Below are positions 1 through 5,714 of a DNA stretch of 11,760 nucleotides, in pieces. Source of the stretch: Sunxiuqinia sp965372405 (GTDB taxonomy: Bacteria; Bacteroidota; Bacteroidia; Bacteroidales; Prolixibacteraceae). Positions within the stretch are counted from its first letter, which is position 1. Each line of letters starts with the position of its first letter. The position numbers were made by a program, and so were the translations under genes. The stretch covers positions 1-11,760 of the forward strand of contig CBDVCE010000097.1 in NCBI GenBank assembly GCA_965372405.1, in the 5' to 3' direction. The notes under the pieces were generated by a model. It was not told the origin of the DNA, ran no database searches, and worked only from the letters and a program-made list of their open reading frames with translations.

Positions 1-50
1 CAAACTTTCCTCTATACCCCGAGGCAGAGCCTCGAGGAATTCTCTTGATT
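1..50. repeat. Palindromic intergenic repeat (CGAGGC/GCCTCG hairpin)
   Basis: The sequence CGAGGC-AGA-GCCTCG forms a short GC-rich hairpin at about 19-33, inside a GC-rich block in otherwise AT-rich DNA. The surrounding block, running to an 'aattctcttgatt' tail, resembles dispersed intergenic repeats I associate with Bacteroidota genomes. Only one copy is visible here, so calling it dispersed rests on recollection and not on copies in the window. Its left edge may lie outside the window. Confidence 0.4.
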
Positions 51-75
51 AAAATAAATGCGACGAAAAATATTT

Positions 76-207
76 TCATACTATTGACTTTTTAGATTCA
101 TGAATCACATCTTTTCTTTTGTGCTCAACTACTACTGGTTTTTGAGAAAGGGCAATGCCACAATATAGTGTGACGATTAGGAAGCAAAGTGGGTGTTTTA
201 TTGTCAT
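76..207 (-). CDS. Putative 43-residue exported peptide
   Basis: A short minus-strand reading frame begins 35 bases after the stop of the truncated RhuM gene. It encodes 43 residues: a hydrophobic stretch at about residues 6-20 (HPLCFLIVTLYCGIAL) ending in ALSQ, then a charged tail rich in Lys, His and Glu. That is the layout of a Bacteroidota signal peptide, cleaved before or after Gln22, followed by a mature peptide of only about 21 residues. Its stop overlaps a following ATG (ATGA), but that next frame runs straight into the palindromic repeat at the window edge and is probably not a gene. I do not recognise the peptide. It may be a real small secreted peptide, the start of a gene truncated by the repeat, or a chance frame. 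The signal-like hydrophobicity is the only support. Confidence 0.3.
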   Translation of the reverse strand: MTIKHPLCFLIVTLYCGIALSQKPVVVEHKRKDVIHESKKSIV

Positions 208-242
208 TTCAAGGTGATTTAACAAAGGACTTATTAGTTATT

Positions 243-485
243 TTATTGATCAGGTTCACGATTCCCTTCTATTTGAACTGTTGCAAAATTTGCAACAGTT
301 GCTTCTCTTGCTAGCTCATTTTCTTTGAAAACATTATAAATGTGCCTGGAAATTACAGATTTATCCCGCCCAAACAGATTGGTCATTTGATTTAAGTTTA
401 ACCAAACTGTCTCATTCTCCAGTTGAACACTGATTTCAGTATTTCCGTCTTCAACCTGATATATTTCAATTGCTGATTTATTCAT
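243..485 (-). pseudogene. RhuM-family protein, 3'-truncated remnant
   Basis: The 80 residues starting at MNKSAIEIYQ match the N-terminal signature of virulence RhuM-family proteins (PF13310): an 'IYQ.EDG.T.I.V.LE..TVWL' opening, then 'QMTNLFGRDKSVISRHI.NVF', a winged-helix/KilA-N-like DNA-binding segment, then 'ATVANFATVQ.EG.RE'. Family members are typically more than 300 residues, so about three quarters is missing. The match stops at 'GNRE', followed by Pro-Asp-Gln and a stop. None of the three frames immediately downstream resumes the family sequence, so this looks like a deletion or rearrangement near position 252 and not a simple frameshift. An upstream ATG at 518 would add 11 residues, but the family alignment favours 485. 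RhuM proteins are often found on genomic islands; their biochemical role is unclear. The remnant may still make a DNA-binding peptide. Confidence 0.75.
276..300. repeat. Perfect 25-bp inverted repeat inside the RhuM remnant
   Basis: AACTGTTGCAAA and TTTGCAACAGTT are perfect 12-base arms around a single central base. The palindrome lies inside the coding sequence, over the ATVANFATV motif, about 30 bases before the remnant's stop. It may be a coincidence of that protein motif's codons, a protein-binding site, or a structure connected with the nearby truncation. Confidence 0.7.
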
Positions 486-557
486 AAGGGTGTTTTCATT
501 TTTATAGTTGTAGCTCACTAAAGCAAAAGGAATGTCATAATTCTGAAGTAGGTTCAG

Positions 558-1676
558 TTAATTATTTGGAAGTAGATCCATTATATCAAACTTTGAGTTG
601 AAATTATATTTTGGTAAAATAATTTTCCCATTCTCATGAAACAAACATAAATATATAGCACAATCAAGAGGATTATTATTCGGTTTTGCAGCTTCAAAAC
701 CATTTAATTCAGAGATAAATTTCTTAATGCTATGTGAGGCCAATTTGTTATTAGAGTGTACAATTATATTTTCAGTATCATTCTTACAATTAACTTTAAA
801 CTGAACGAAGGTCCAATAATCAGGTAGACTTTCTTTTTTATTTATCTCAGTTAAAAAACTAACCAATTCAGTTGCAAATGATTCATTTAAATTGAATGTA
901 TTCTTATACTTTAACGATCTTGAGACTATATGATTCTTTCCTCTAGAACTAGGAACAGCCATAAATTTAAAAACTTCAACTTTTTCATGTAAATCATATC
1001 CTAGAAGAGAAATCTTTTGAGAATCAAAAGGATCAAGCCCATAAGATTCGCTTTTAATATATTTCCCATTTTCAAAATAATCTATCCCTCCCCCACTTGA
1101 TAACTCTTTCCATCTCCAAGAGCCATCCATCTTACCGTTTTTAATATTTCCTGATATTCTACATTCAGATGTCTGCTTATATACGTAGTTAATTCGCCCT
1201 GTATACTTTCCATTGCCATCAACAAAGACGCCCTTTCCATTGCTTTTATAAAACTCTTTCAAATACGGCTCATTATTATTGAAATTTATGATCTTTTCAA
1301 CATTTCCATTTTCATAATAGAAAGTCCAAACACTATCTTTTAAAGAGTTTTTAAAAAACCCATCATATCTCAGATTTCCATCTGGATTAAAACATCTTAC
1401 CTCTCCACTTAAATGACCTTTCGAATAAAAGCATTCATACGCTCTACCATTGTCAATAAAAGTATCGACTACTTTCCCTGTATATTCAAAGTCTTGCTCA
1501 TCAATACAAACAGTCCTGTGGAAATATGCATTTGATTTTACCGTAATATCTGCTACGTTATCAAGATAAAACATAATGGTATCACCTCTCAACTTAAAAA
1601 AAATATCTTCATCATTTCTCTGGGAAAATGATGAAATTGTATTTAAGATCAACACTAATACTATTGCTTTTTTCAT
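558..1676 (-). CDS. Exported protein with MORN/YwqK-like repeats
   Basis: Starting at the internal Met (MKKAIVLV...), the product is 372 residues with a signal peptide ending SSFSQ, so it should be exported; an ATG 24 bases upstream (at 1700) adds eight non-hydrophobic residues and is less likely. In numbering from the longer start, about residues 85-215 contain repeated 'G....Y..NG...' units (GHLSGEVRCFNPDGNLRYDGFF, then 'FYYENGNVE', 'GNGKYTGRI', 'DGSWRWKE', 'YFENGKYI'). This is the pattern of MORN/YwqK-type beta-hairpin repeats found in many Bacteroidota surface and antitoxin-annotated proteins. The C-terminal part (about 295-365) has a loose resemblance to a TonB C-terminal-like fold, which I would not rely on. 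It stands alone, flanked by the RhuM remnant and repeat-rich DNA. Function unknown; the exported repeat protein call is solid, any role is not. Confidence 0.75.
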   Translation of the reverse strand: MKKAIVLVLILNTISSFSQRNDEDIFFKLRGDTIMFYLDNVADITVKSNAYFHRTVCIDEQDFEYTGKVVDTFIDNGRAYECFYSKGHLSGEVRCFNPDGNLRYDGFFKNSLKDSVWTFYYENGNVEKIINFNNNEPYLKEFYKSNGKGVFVDGNGKYTGRINYVYKQTSECRISGNIKNGKMDGSWRWKELSSGGGIDYFENGKYIKSESYGLDPFDSQKISLLGYDLHEKVEVFKFMAVPSSRGKNHIVSRSLKYKNTFNLNESFATELVSFLTEINKKESLPDYWTFVQFKVNCKNDTENIIVHSNNKLASHSIKKFISELNGFEAAKPNNNPLDCAIYLCLFHENGKIILPKYNFNSKFDIMDLLPNN

Positions 1677-1791
1677 TTTGATATTGTTATTAATTTGCAT
1701 TCACTTCTCTTAATCGATGCTTGAGGATGTCTTGATTCAACGTCTCAGTAATGTGATATTATTTATGCATACCAGTAATGAAGCCGTGATA

Positions 1792-1808
1792 AATTGTATT
1801 GTACAATT
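1792..1808. repeat. Perfect 7-bp-arm inverted repeat
   Basis: AATTGTA-TTG-TACAATT lies about 115 bases upstream of the chosen start of the minus-strand MORN/YwqK-like gene. It has the dimensions of an operator for a dimeric regulator but could equally be chance in AT-rich DNA. Confidence 0.3.
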
Positions 1809-2040
1809 CGTCTTTATTACTATTTACTAATTAAACCATCCGTTCACTTTATCTTTCCGAATTTAGTGATTCTTATGTTTGTTATCTCACATCCAAAAGA
1901 TGAGTTATTAACAGTAATGTATTTTTGATACTCCCCGCTTTTGGCTTTGCCTGAGCCGGCTCTCTCTGTGGGAAGGTCATCCAGTCCGGCAGCTGCCGGA
2001 TCAGGATCTGTTTCTAACTTCACCTTTCCATGATAGAGAA

Positions 2041-2160
2041 AGATCCTGAATCGAGTTCAGGATGACGTGCATAAGATGGGATGGGATAACATGAATCAAG
2101 TTTGGAATGACATGCGTGAAATGGAACGAGATGAATAACACGATTTGAGTTGCGATGACA
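2041..2160. repeat. Degenerate tandem repeat of the 'ATCCTGAATCGAGTTCAGGAT' family
   Basis: The first unit carries the hairpin ATCCTGAA-TCGAG-TTCAGGAT. Related units follow at about 2090-2126 (CATGAATCAAGTTTGGAATGACATG) and 2139-2160 (CACGATTTGAGTTGCGATGACA), at a period of about 45-49 bases, each with GATGACA/AATGACA after the core. Read on the minus strand they give the repeating VIPNLI/VILNSIQDL translation often misannotated as a short protein. Decay rises from the first to the third copy. The element is probably a dispersed repeat; only this cluster is in the window. Confidence 0.6.
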
Positions 2161-2506
2161 AACCTGTTGGAAGACCAAATTCTTCCCACCGTGTCAATAC
2201 TATTTCCTGCTGCATCCATTCTCATTGAGTCTAAGTCAAGCTGTTATTCTTCCGCATCTAATTATTAATCGTTGATGTCGTGCTGCATTTCTGCGGCATA
2301 TAATCCATTTCCCATACTCTGTCGCTGCTGATCGTCCGCAGCTTATAAATGAGAAATGATGTCACGCTGCATTGACAAGGGGTCTAATATCGTTTCCATA
2401 TTGTCAAGACCAAACTAAATGGCAGCAAAATAAGATTTGCTATCTATCATAAATTAGTTGTAACTTATGCATATCAATTAATTATTTATCATTAATTCAC
2501 CCTATT

Positions 2507-2839
2507 ATGGATTATTCGAAAAATATCAATTATGAAGTTTTAAATCTCGTTAACAAAATTGTTGAACAACGAGGATTAAAACATGACGAGCTGGGCAGGC
2601 GCATTGGTTTAACATATAGCGGAACCCACAAAACATTAATAAGTAAAAAGCTTACCGTGAATCGGCTTAAAGATTTAACTCTTGCACTGGAGTATAATTT
2701 CTTTGCAAGCCTTGCACAACAACTTAATCTGCCAGAACCCGATACCAGAACGAAGAAGGAAAAAGAGCTTGAAAAGCGTATTCAGGAACTGGAAATTGAA
2801 AACCGAATCTTGATGAAAATACTGAGGAATGAAAAATAA
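2507..2839 (+). CDS. Small HTH (XRE-like) DNA-binding protein with C-terminal coiled coil
   Basis: A 110-residue protein. Residues about 11-65 (VLNLVNKIVEQRGLKHDELGRRIGLTYSGTHKTLISKKLTVNRLKDLTLALEYNFF) have the helix-turn-helix layout of Cro/C1 (XRE)-like regulators: 'HDELGRRIGLTYSGTHKTL' fits the scaffold and recognition helices. Residues about 83-107 form a charged heptad helix (KEKELEKRIQELEIENRIL) expected to dimerise. Small single-domain regulators of this kind are frequent in Bacteroidota accessory regions and mobile elements. It has no adjacent partner gene: gene-free repeat-rich stretches flank it on both sides, so its targets cannot be inferred. The ATG at 2507 fits the HTH start; no Shine-Dalgarno is visible, which is normal for this phylum. 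The exact regulator family is uncertain. Confidence 0.75.
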   Translation: MDYSKNINYEVLNLVNKIVEQRGLKHDELGRRIGLTYSGTHKTLISKKLTVNRLKDLTLALEYNFFASLAQQLNLPEPDTRTKKEKELEKRIQELEIENRILMKILRNEK

Positions 2840-3278
2840 TTAAAACTTCTCCCTTTTGCAGGTGGGGAAATTCATTGCTTGGTGGTATGTCTTATTGCAA
2901 ATGGCCCGAGTGCTGTTGTGCGTGCTTAAGAATGTGGATGGGATTGGTCGCCTGACCGGTCCTGTCCATTAATCATAAAGGGAATGCAAAAGGGGCATCT
3001 ATTCCGTGATATAAACTCTAAATTCTCTTTTATAAACAATGGTACATGCGCCGCGAACAGCCACCCTTTTCAAATTACGAATTGATTGCGCCTAAAATTC
3101 CATCACACAATCCATCCCCGGGTTAAAACCCGGGGCAAATGATATCTAACCCCTTCGGGGTATTTAATTACAATTTTATTGAATGCACAAATGGTTTAGC
3201 CAGAAAATTTGGGCCGAGCCGGCGACGGCGAGAGTGATTTTCCATAGGCGTTATACGCCATGGTCAAAATCATGATCA
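2840..3278. other. Gene-free stretch with hairpin repeats
   Basis: About 440 bases without a supportable gene between the HTH gene and the convergent WYL regulator. It holds the double-hairpin element at 3116-3161, a GC-rich patch with GAGCCGGCGACGGCGAG at about 3216-3232, and the extended inverted repeat at 3233-3280. In the part between 2840 and 3110 I see nothing recognisable and no clear terminator for the HTH gene. Confidence 0.6.
3116..3161. repeat. Double-hairpin GC-rich repeat element
   Basis: Two hairpins sit 13 bases apart: CCCCGGGTT-AA-AACCCGGGG (3116-3135, nine-base perfect arms) and ACCCC-TTC-GGGGT (3149-3161). The combination of a CCCGGGTT stem followed by a 'CCCCTTCGGGG' stem resembles dispersed Bacteroidota intergenic repeats. 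Because it lies between two convergent genes it could also act as a transcription stop, though neither stem is followed by a T tract. Confidence 0.6.
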
Positions 3279-3280
3279 CT
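3233..3280. repeat. Long imperfect inverted repeat at the 3' end of the WYL gene
   Basis: AGTGATTTT, CCAT and GGCGT pair in order with ACGCC, ATGG and AAAATCA...ACT around a TAT loop, with small bulges including five extra bases (TGATC) on the right arm. It reaches the stop codon of the WYL regulator. It may be a terminator-like structure for the minus-strand gene, but there is no following T tract, so it is noted as a structure only. Confidence 0.4.
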
Positions 3281-4232
3281 AATCTTGGGGATAAACCTTC
3301 AATAGCTCACCAACAAACTTATTAATGTGGGTTTTCAGTTCTTCGGGATACTCAACTTGTGCATGACAGCCAGTTTGCAAAATCCAGCTAGCAAAGCCAT
3401 GCAATTCGTTATTTGAAAACTGCACACGAACTTGATCACCCTGAATTTCTTCACTTAGATAACCATACCAATATTTTGATTCATCAAGATGCTTAATTCG
3501 CTTTTGAGGAATGAGAAGTGAGATGTTTGCCTCAGAACCAACAACAGCCGTTTTTGCCATGTATTCCTTGATAGAAAGGTGACTCTTACCCCGAAAACTT
3601 TCATTAGATACCTGTAACTCGGTAATACGGTCGAGCCTAAAATCGCGATAATCCTGACGTAGCTGACACCAGGCAAACATATGCCAACGCGAACTGTAAT
3701 TGCATAGTCCAATGGGCTCAACCATCCGCCATGTCCCCACTTCATCGTGTTTTTTCTCGTACTGAATTTTTAAAACCTGCTTATTAACCAGTGACTGCTG
3801 AATTTCTTTCAGATAGAGCTGGCTGAAGCGATCACCCATGGAATTGAAGTTGTAAACAGCAATACGATCGTGCAGCTTTTCGAGATAATCTTTTTCGCTT
3901 GGCTTTAATATTGCTTTCACTTTATAAAGTGCCGAGCAAAAGTCGGCCTTCGTTTTGTCATCGCTCATCTTCTCAATCAGCTTTTCGCCGAACAGTAGTG
4001 CTGTTGCTTCATCGTTTGTAAACATGACTGGTGGAAGTTGATAGTTTTCCTGTAAAAAATATCCAATCCCGGCTTCAGCTCCAATGGGGACACCTGCACC
4101 TTCTAAGGCCCGAATATCGCGATACACCGTGCGCAGACTAATGTTAAAACGATCAGCAATTTCGTGAGCTCTAACAACTCGCCTGCTTTGCAATTGAATA
4201 AGAATGGCATTAAGCCTGTCAGTACGGTTCAT
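3279..4232 (-). CDS. YafY-family HTH/WYL-domain transcriptional regulator
   Basis: A 317-residue cytoplasmic regulator of usual length for the YafY/PafC-like family. Residues 1-60 are an HTH_11/DeoR-type winged helix: 'RTDRLNAILIQLQ', then 'AHEIADRFNISLRTVYRDIRALEGAGVPI.AEAGIGYFL', with the recognition helix at about 32-42. Residues about 140-207 form the WYL ligand-sensing domain ending in the diagnostic DFRLDRI motif (197-203). Residues about 235-315 are the C-terminal WCX extension. The eponymous tripeptide reads Trp183-His-Met instead of Trp-Tyr-Leu. WYL domains are thought to sense nucleic acids or small ligands and often control neighbouring genes, so the DUF3795 and GyrI-like genes upstream on the same strand are candidate targets, by inference only. 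The repeat element at 4306-4352 separates it from DUF3795. The start at 4232 directly precedes the HTH. Confidence 0.93.
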   Translation of the reverse strand: MNRTDRLNAILIQLQSRRVVRAHEIADRFNISLRTVYRDIRALEGAGVPIGAEAGIGYFLQENYQLPPVMFTNDEATALLFGEKLIEKMSDDKTKADFCSALYKVKAILKPSEKDYLEKLHDRIAVYNFNSMGDRFSQLYLKEIQQSLVNKQVLKIQYEKKHDEVGTWRMVEPIGLCNYSSRWHMFAWCQLRQDYRDFRLDRITELQVSNESFRGKSHLSIKEYMAKTAVVGSEANISLLIPQKRIKHLDESKYWYGYLSEEIQGDQVRVQFSNNELHGFASWILQTGCHAQVEYPEELKTHINKFVGELLKVYPQD

Positions 4233-4305
4233 TTTCGTGAATAGACAATTACTAACGCAATGTACAGAAATATTTAAAGTCGTTTATCTAAATTTGTTTC
4301 AATAA

Positions 4306-4352
4306 CCCCTCTGTCCAGCAAGAGCCGGACATCTCCCCTAGGCTAGGGGAGA
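4306..4352. repeat. Palindromic repeat (TCTCCCCTA/TAGGGGAGA element)
   Basis: A perfect hairpin TCTCCCCTA-GGC-TAGGGGAGA (4332-4352) lies next to a second weaker inverted pair TGTCC...GGACA (4312-4331), after CCCCTC. This two-stem unit looks like a common Bacteroidota intergenic repeat. It starts 16 bases beyond the stop of the DUF3795 gene and may terminate its message, but on the minus strand the T-rich run comes before the stem, not after it, so the repeat explanation is preferred. Confidence 0.6.
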
Positions 4353-4368
4353 AATTTAAAAAAGGAAT

Positions 4369-4716
4369 CTACTTTCGAATGACCATCCGGTTTTGATCAA
4401 TCATTAACCCGATATAAGCTCCCCGTCCGTGCTCTTTGATATATTCAATCGAAGTCTTTCGGTCTGATCTGAAAACTACTTCAAATATGGATGAAATAAC
4501 ATTGCTGAATTTTTTGCAGTCGCGCGGATTACTGGTGGTGCAGTCAGCACAGGTGTCGTAACCATTTTCAATGCAGCAAGTACGGATTTTACACCAGCTT
4601 GCCTTTTCGTTTGTTTCACATCCGCCACATTTGCCTGCTTTATACTTTTTGCAATTGCCACAATACAAGCCACACTTGGCAACCAGCTGAAGATTGGATT
4701 GGGATAAGGTATTCAT
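4369..4716 (-). CDS. DUF3795 cysteine-rich protein
   Basis: A 115-residue cytoplasmic protein with 11 cysteines in its first 67 residues, in the spacing seen in DUF3795 proteins: 'AKCGLYCGNCKKY..GKCGGC' (Cys15, 19, 22, 30, 33), Cys42, Cys47-Cys48, and 'CADC...PRDC' (Cys56, 59, 67). The arrangement implies metal binding (zinc or an iron-sulfur cluster) but the family has no assigned biochemical function. The cysteine-free C-terminal part (68-115, ISSIFEVVFRSDRKTSIEYIKEHG) fits the family's helical tail. The open context, with a palindromic repeat on either side, suggests a single-gene unit. The start at 4716 places the first Cys motif at residue 15, as expected. No cysteine of the set looks lost. 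The family call is strong, the role unknown. Confidence 0.88.
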   Translation of the reverse strand: MNTLSQSNLQLVAKCGLYCGNCKKYKAGKCGGCETNEKASWCKIRTCCIENGYDTCADCTTSNPRDCKKFSNVISSIFEVVFRSDRKTSIEYIKEHGRGAYIGLMIDQNRMVIRK

Positions 4717-4791
4717 GATTTGGTTTTTTAAAGGTCGTTAATTCTATGCGAATTTCTGGGTAATTTGATTTTGTCCAAAAAGTCTCTTAGT

Positions 4792-4894
4792 CGTCATTGC
4801 GATCCGGCAACTGCCGGAGAAGCAATCTCTTTCCATTTATAATCTAAAGATTGCTTCGTCCGTTTCCGTTGCTCTCCAACTCCTCGCAATGACG
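4792..4894. repeat. Palindromic miniature element, copy 1 (CGTCATTGCGA ends)
   Basis: The 103-bp element has perfect 11-base terminal inverted repeats: CGTCATTGCGA at 4792-4802 and TCGCAATGACG at 4884-4894. Inside are GAAGCAATCT (4819-4828) and its inverse AGATTGCTTC (4848-4857), plus a small hairpin CCGGCA-AC-TGCCGG (4804-4817). Flanks add weaker pairing (GTCC...GGAC about 4773 and 4917). The same layout recurs at 5595-5681 in the same orientation, so the element is repeated at least twice here. It has no coding capacity and resembles a MITE or REP-like sequence. Confidence 0.85.
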
Positions 4895-4955
4895 TGCATA
4901 GTTTACTTTTTAGAGGACAGCCTCTTAATCATTGAAAATTTTCAATCAGATATTA

Positions 4956-5483
4956 CTAATTCAACACGATCTGGATTTCAGTGACATTTTTCTCTTCGTT
5001 CTCAAGATCGTAAGCATGATATACCTCCCGACTTTCTCCATTAGGAATAATTCCTTTGCGGCTCATCTCTCCAAATAACCGGCTATAGGTATTTGCCAGA
5101 TTTTTCCAGCTTCCTTTGTGAATTTCTGAAATACAATTGATTTCCGGCAAAACTTCAAAGCGAAACTTTCCGGCATCACCTTTGGCTTCTTTTACTGGCA
5201 GGCAAATGTCGAGTTTAAATTCAGTATCCGGTTTGCCATCAACACCAACATATTGCCAAATTTGAGGACCAGCAATTTCAAGTCCTAACTCCTGGGCTTT
5301 GGCTACAATTTCGTAAGGAACTTGTCCCGGATCGGTCATAATTGTTGCTAATGTTGTTGTCATTGAATACATCAATACATTGATCTCTTTAATGTTCTTT
5401 TTCTCCATGGCATTTGAGGATTGATTTGTAAATAAAAAAATAACAAGAATAAAAATTCGAACTAAGGTCATTAAATAACTCAT
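4956..5483 (-). CDS. GyrI-like effector-binding domain protein with N-terminal export/anchor segment
   Basis: Residues about 29-175 form a GyrI-like/BmrR-type small-molecule-binding domain (PF06445): 'TIMTDPGQVPYEIVAKAQELGLEIAGPQIWQYV', a central 'FKLDICLPV', 'CISEIHKGSWKNLANTYSRLFGEM', and the C-terminal 'VYHAYDL.NEEKNVTEIQI', whose Glu169 matches the buried glutamate that contacts cationic ligands in BmrR. There is no DNA-binding domain, so it is not a regulator by itself. The first 25 residues are hydrophobic (VRIFILVIFLF) and end with Ser-Asn-Ala, a good signal-peptidase site, which would put the domain in the periplasm. An alternative start at Met26 (5408) would give an ordinary cytoplasmic 150-residue protein. 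The uninterrupted frame and signal-like composition favour the long form. It is bracketed by the two palindromic elements. Confidence 0.85.
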   Translation of the reverse strand: MSYLMTLVRIFILVIFLFTNQSSNAMEKKNIKEINVLMYSMTTTLATIMTDPGQVPYEIVAKAQELGLEIAGPQIWQYVGVDGKPDTEFKLDICLPVKEAKGDAGKFRFEVLPEINCISEIHKGSWKNLANTYSRLFGEMSRKGIIPNGESREVYHAYDLENEEKNVTEIQIVLN

Positions 5484-5521
5484 CTTGTTTTAAGTTTAAA
5501 ATTGTTTCTTCCTCAAAGAAA

Positions 5522-5556
5522 AGTAGGGTTAGTGACAACAGTATGTCAGTAGGGTT
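5522..5556. repeat. Direct repeat AGTAGGGTT
   Basis: AGTAGGGTT occurs at 5522-5530 and 5548-5556, 26 bases apart, about 40-70 bases upstream of the GyrI-like gene's start. Between them are GTGACAACAG and TATGTC. The position suits paired regulator sites, but the repeat is short. Confidence 0.3.
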
Positions 5557-5594
5557 TAAAAAAATGAAGTTAGATTGTAAAATGTAATCATTTA

Positions 5595-5681
5595 CGTCAT
5601 TGCGAGGAATCCCGTAATTTCGGGAGACGAAGCAATCTAATTCTTTAATTGTAAGATTGCTTCACTTCCTTCGCAATGACG
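5595..5681. repeat. Palindromic miniature element, copy 2 (CGTCATTGCGA ends)
   Basis: The 87-bp element carries the same 11-base terminal inverted repeats as the copy at 4792 (CGTCATTGCGA at 5595-5605; TCGCAATGACG at 5671-5681) and the same internal pair GAAGCAATCT (5629-5638) / AGATTGCTTC (5654-5663). Its tip hairpin differs: CCCG-TAATTT-CGGG (5611-5624). The conserved stems with a differing tip suggest that base pairing, more than primary sequence, is preserved. Confidence 0.85.
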
Positions 5682-5714
5682 AATAAGGGGTGCATCGAAT
5701 GTTTTCGTGGTAAC

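Larger units (their letters stand above)
1701..2506. other. Repeat-rich gene-free stretch (~800 bases)
   Basis: I see no convincing gene here. A 74-codon minus-strand frame at 2001-2225 is produced by degenerate repeats (the predicted peptide cycles through HVIPNLI, HVIPSHLM, HVILNSIQDL) and is not a protein. The stretch contains a 7-bp-arm inverted repeat at 1792-1808, CCGGCAGCTGCCGG at about 1984-1997, tandem degenerate units at 2045-2160, and a direct repeat GATGTC[GT/AC]GCTGCATT at 2274-2289 and 2358-2373 with CTGCGG/CCGCAG inverted between the copies. It looks like layers of decayed small repeats. Confidence 0.6.

Noticed and set aside
1..80. Minus-strand frame starting MKIFFVAFILIK at about 80 and running off the left edge
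   Set aside because: After about 12 codons it is written in the palindromic repeat (RIPRGSASGY), which is more likely non-coding; the overlap with the preceding stop is probably chance.
2001..2225. 74-codon minus-strand frame
   Set aside because: Its translation cycles through HVIPNLI/HVIPSHLM/HVILNSIQDL because it is built from degenerate tandem repeats; no start context, no domain.
3455..3745. 96-codon minus-strand frame
   Set aside because: It lies entirely within the WYL regulator in another frame and has no domain; the regulator is clearly the real gene.
4306..4352. Simple terminator for the DUF3795 gene
   Set aside because: On the minus strand the T-rich run precedes the stem; the two-stem structure is better explained as a repeat element.
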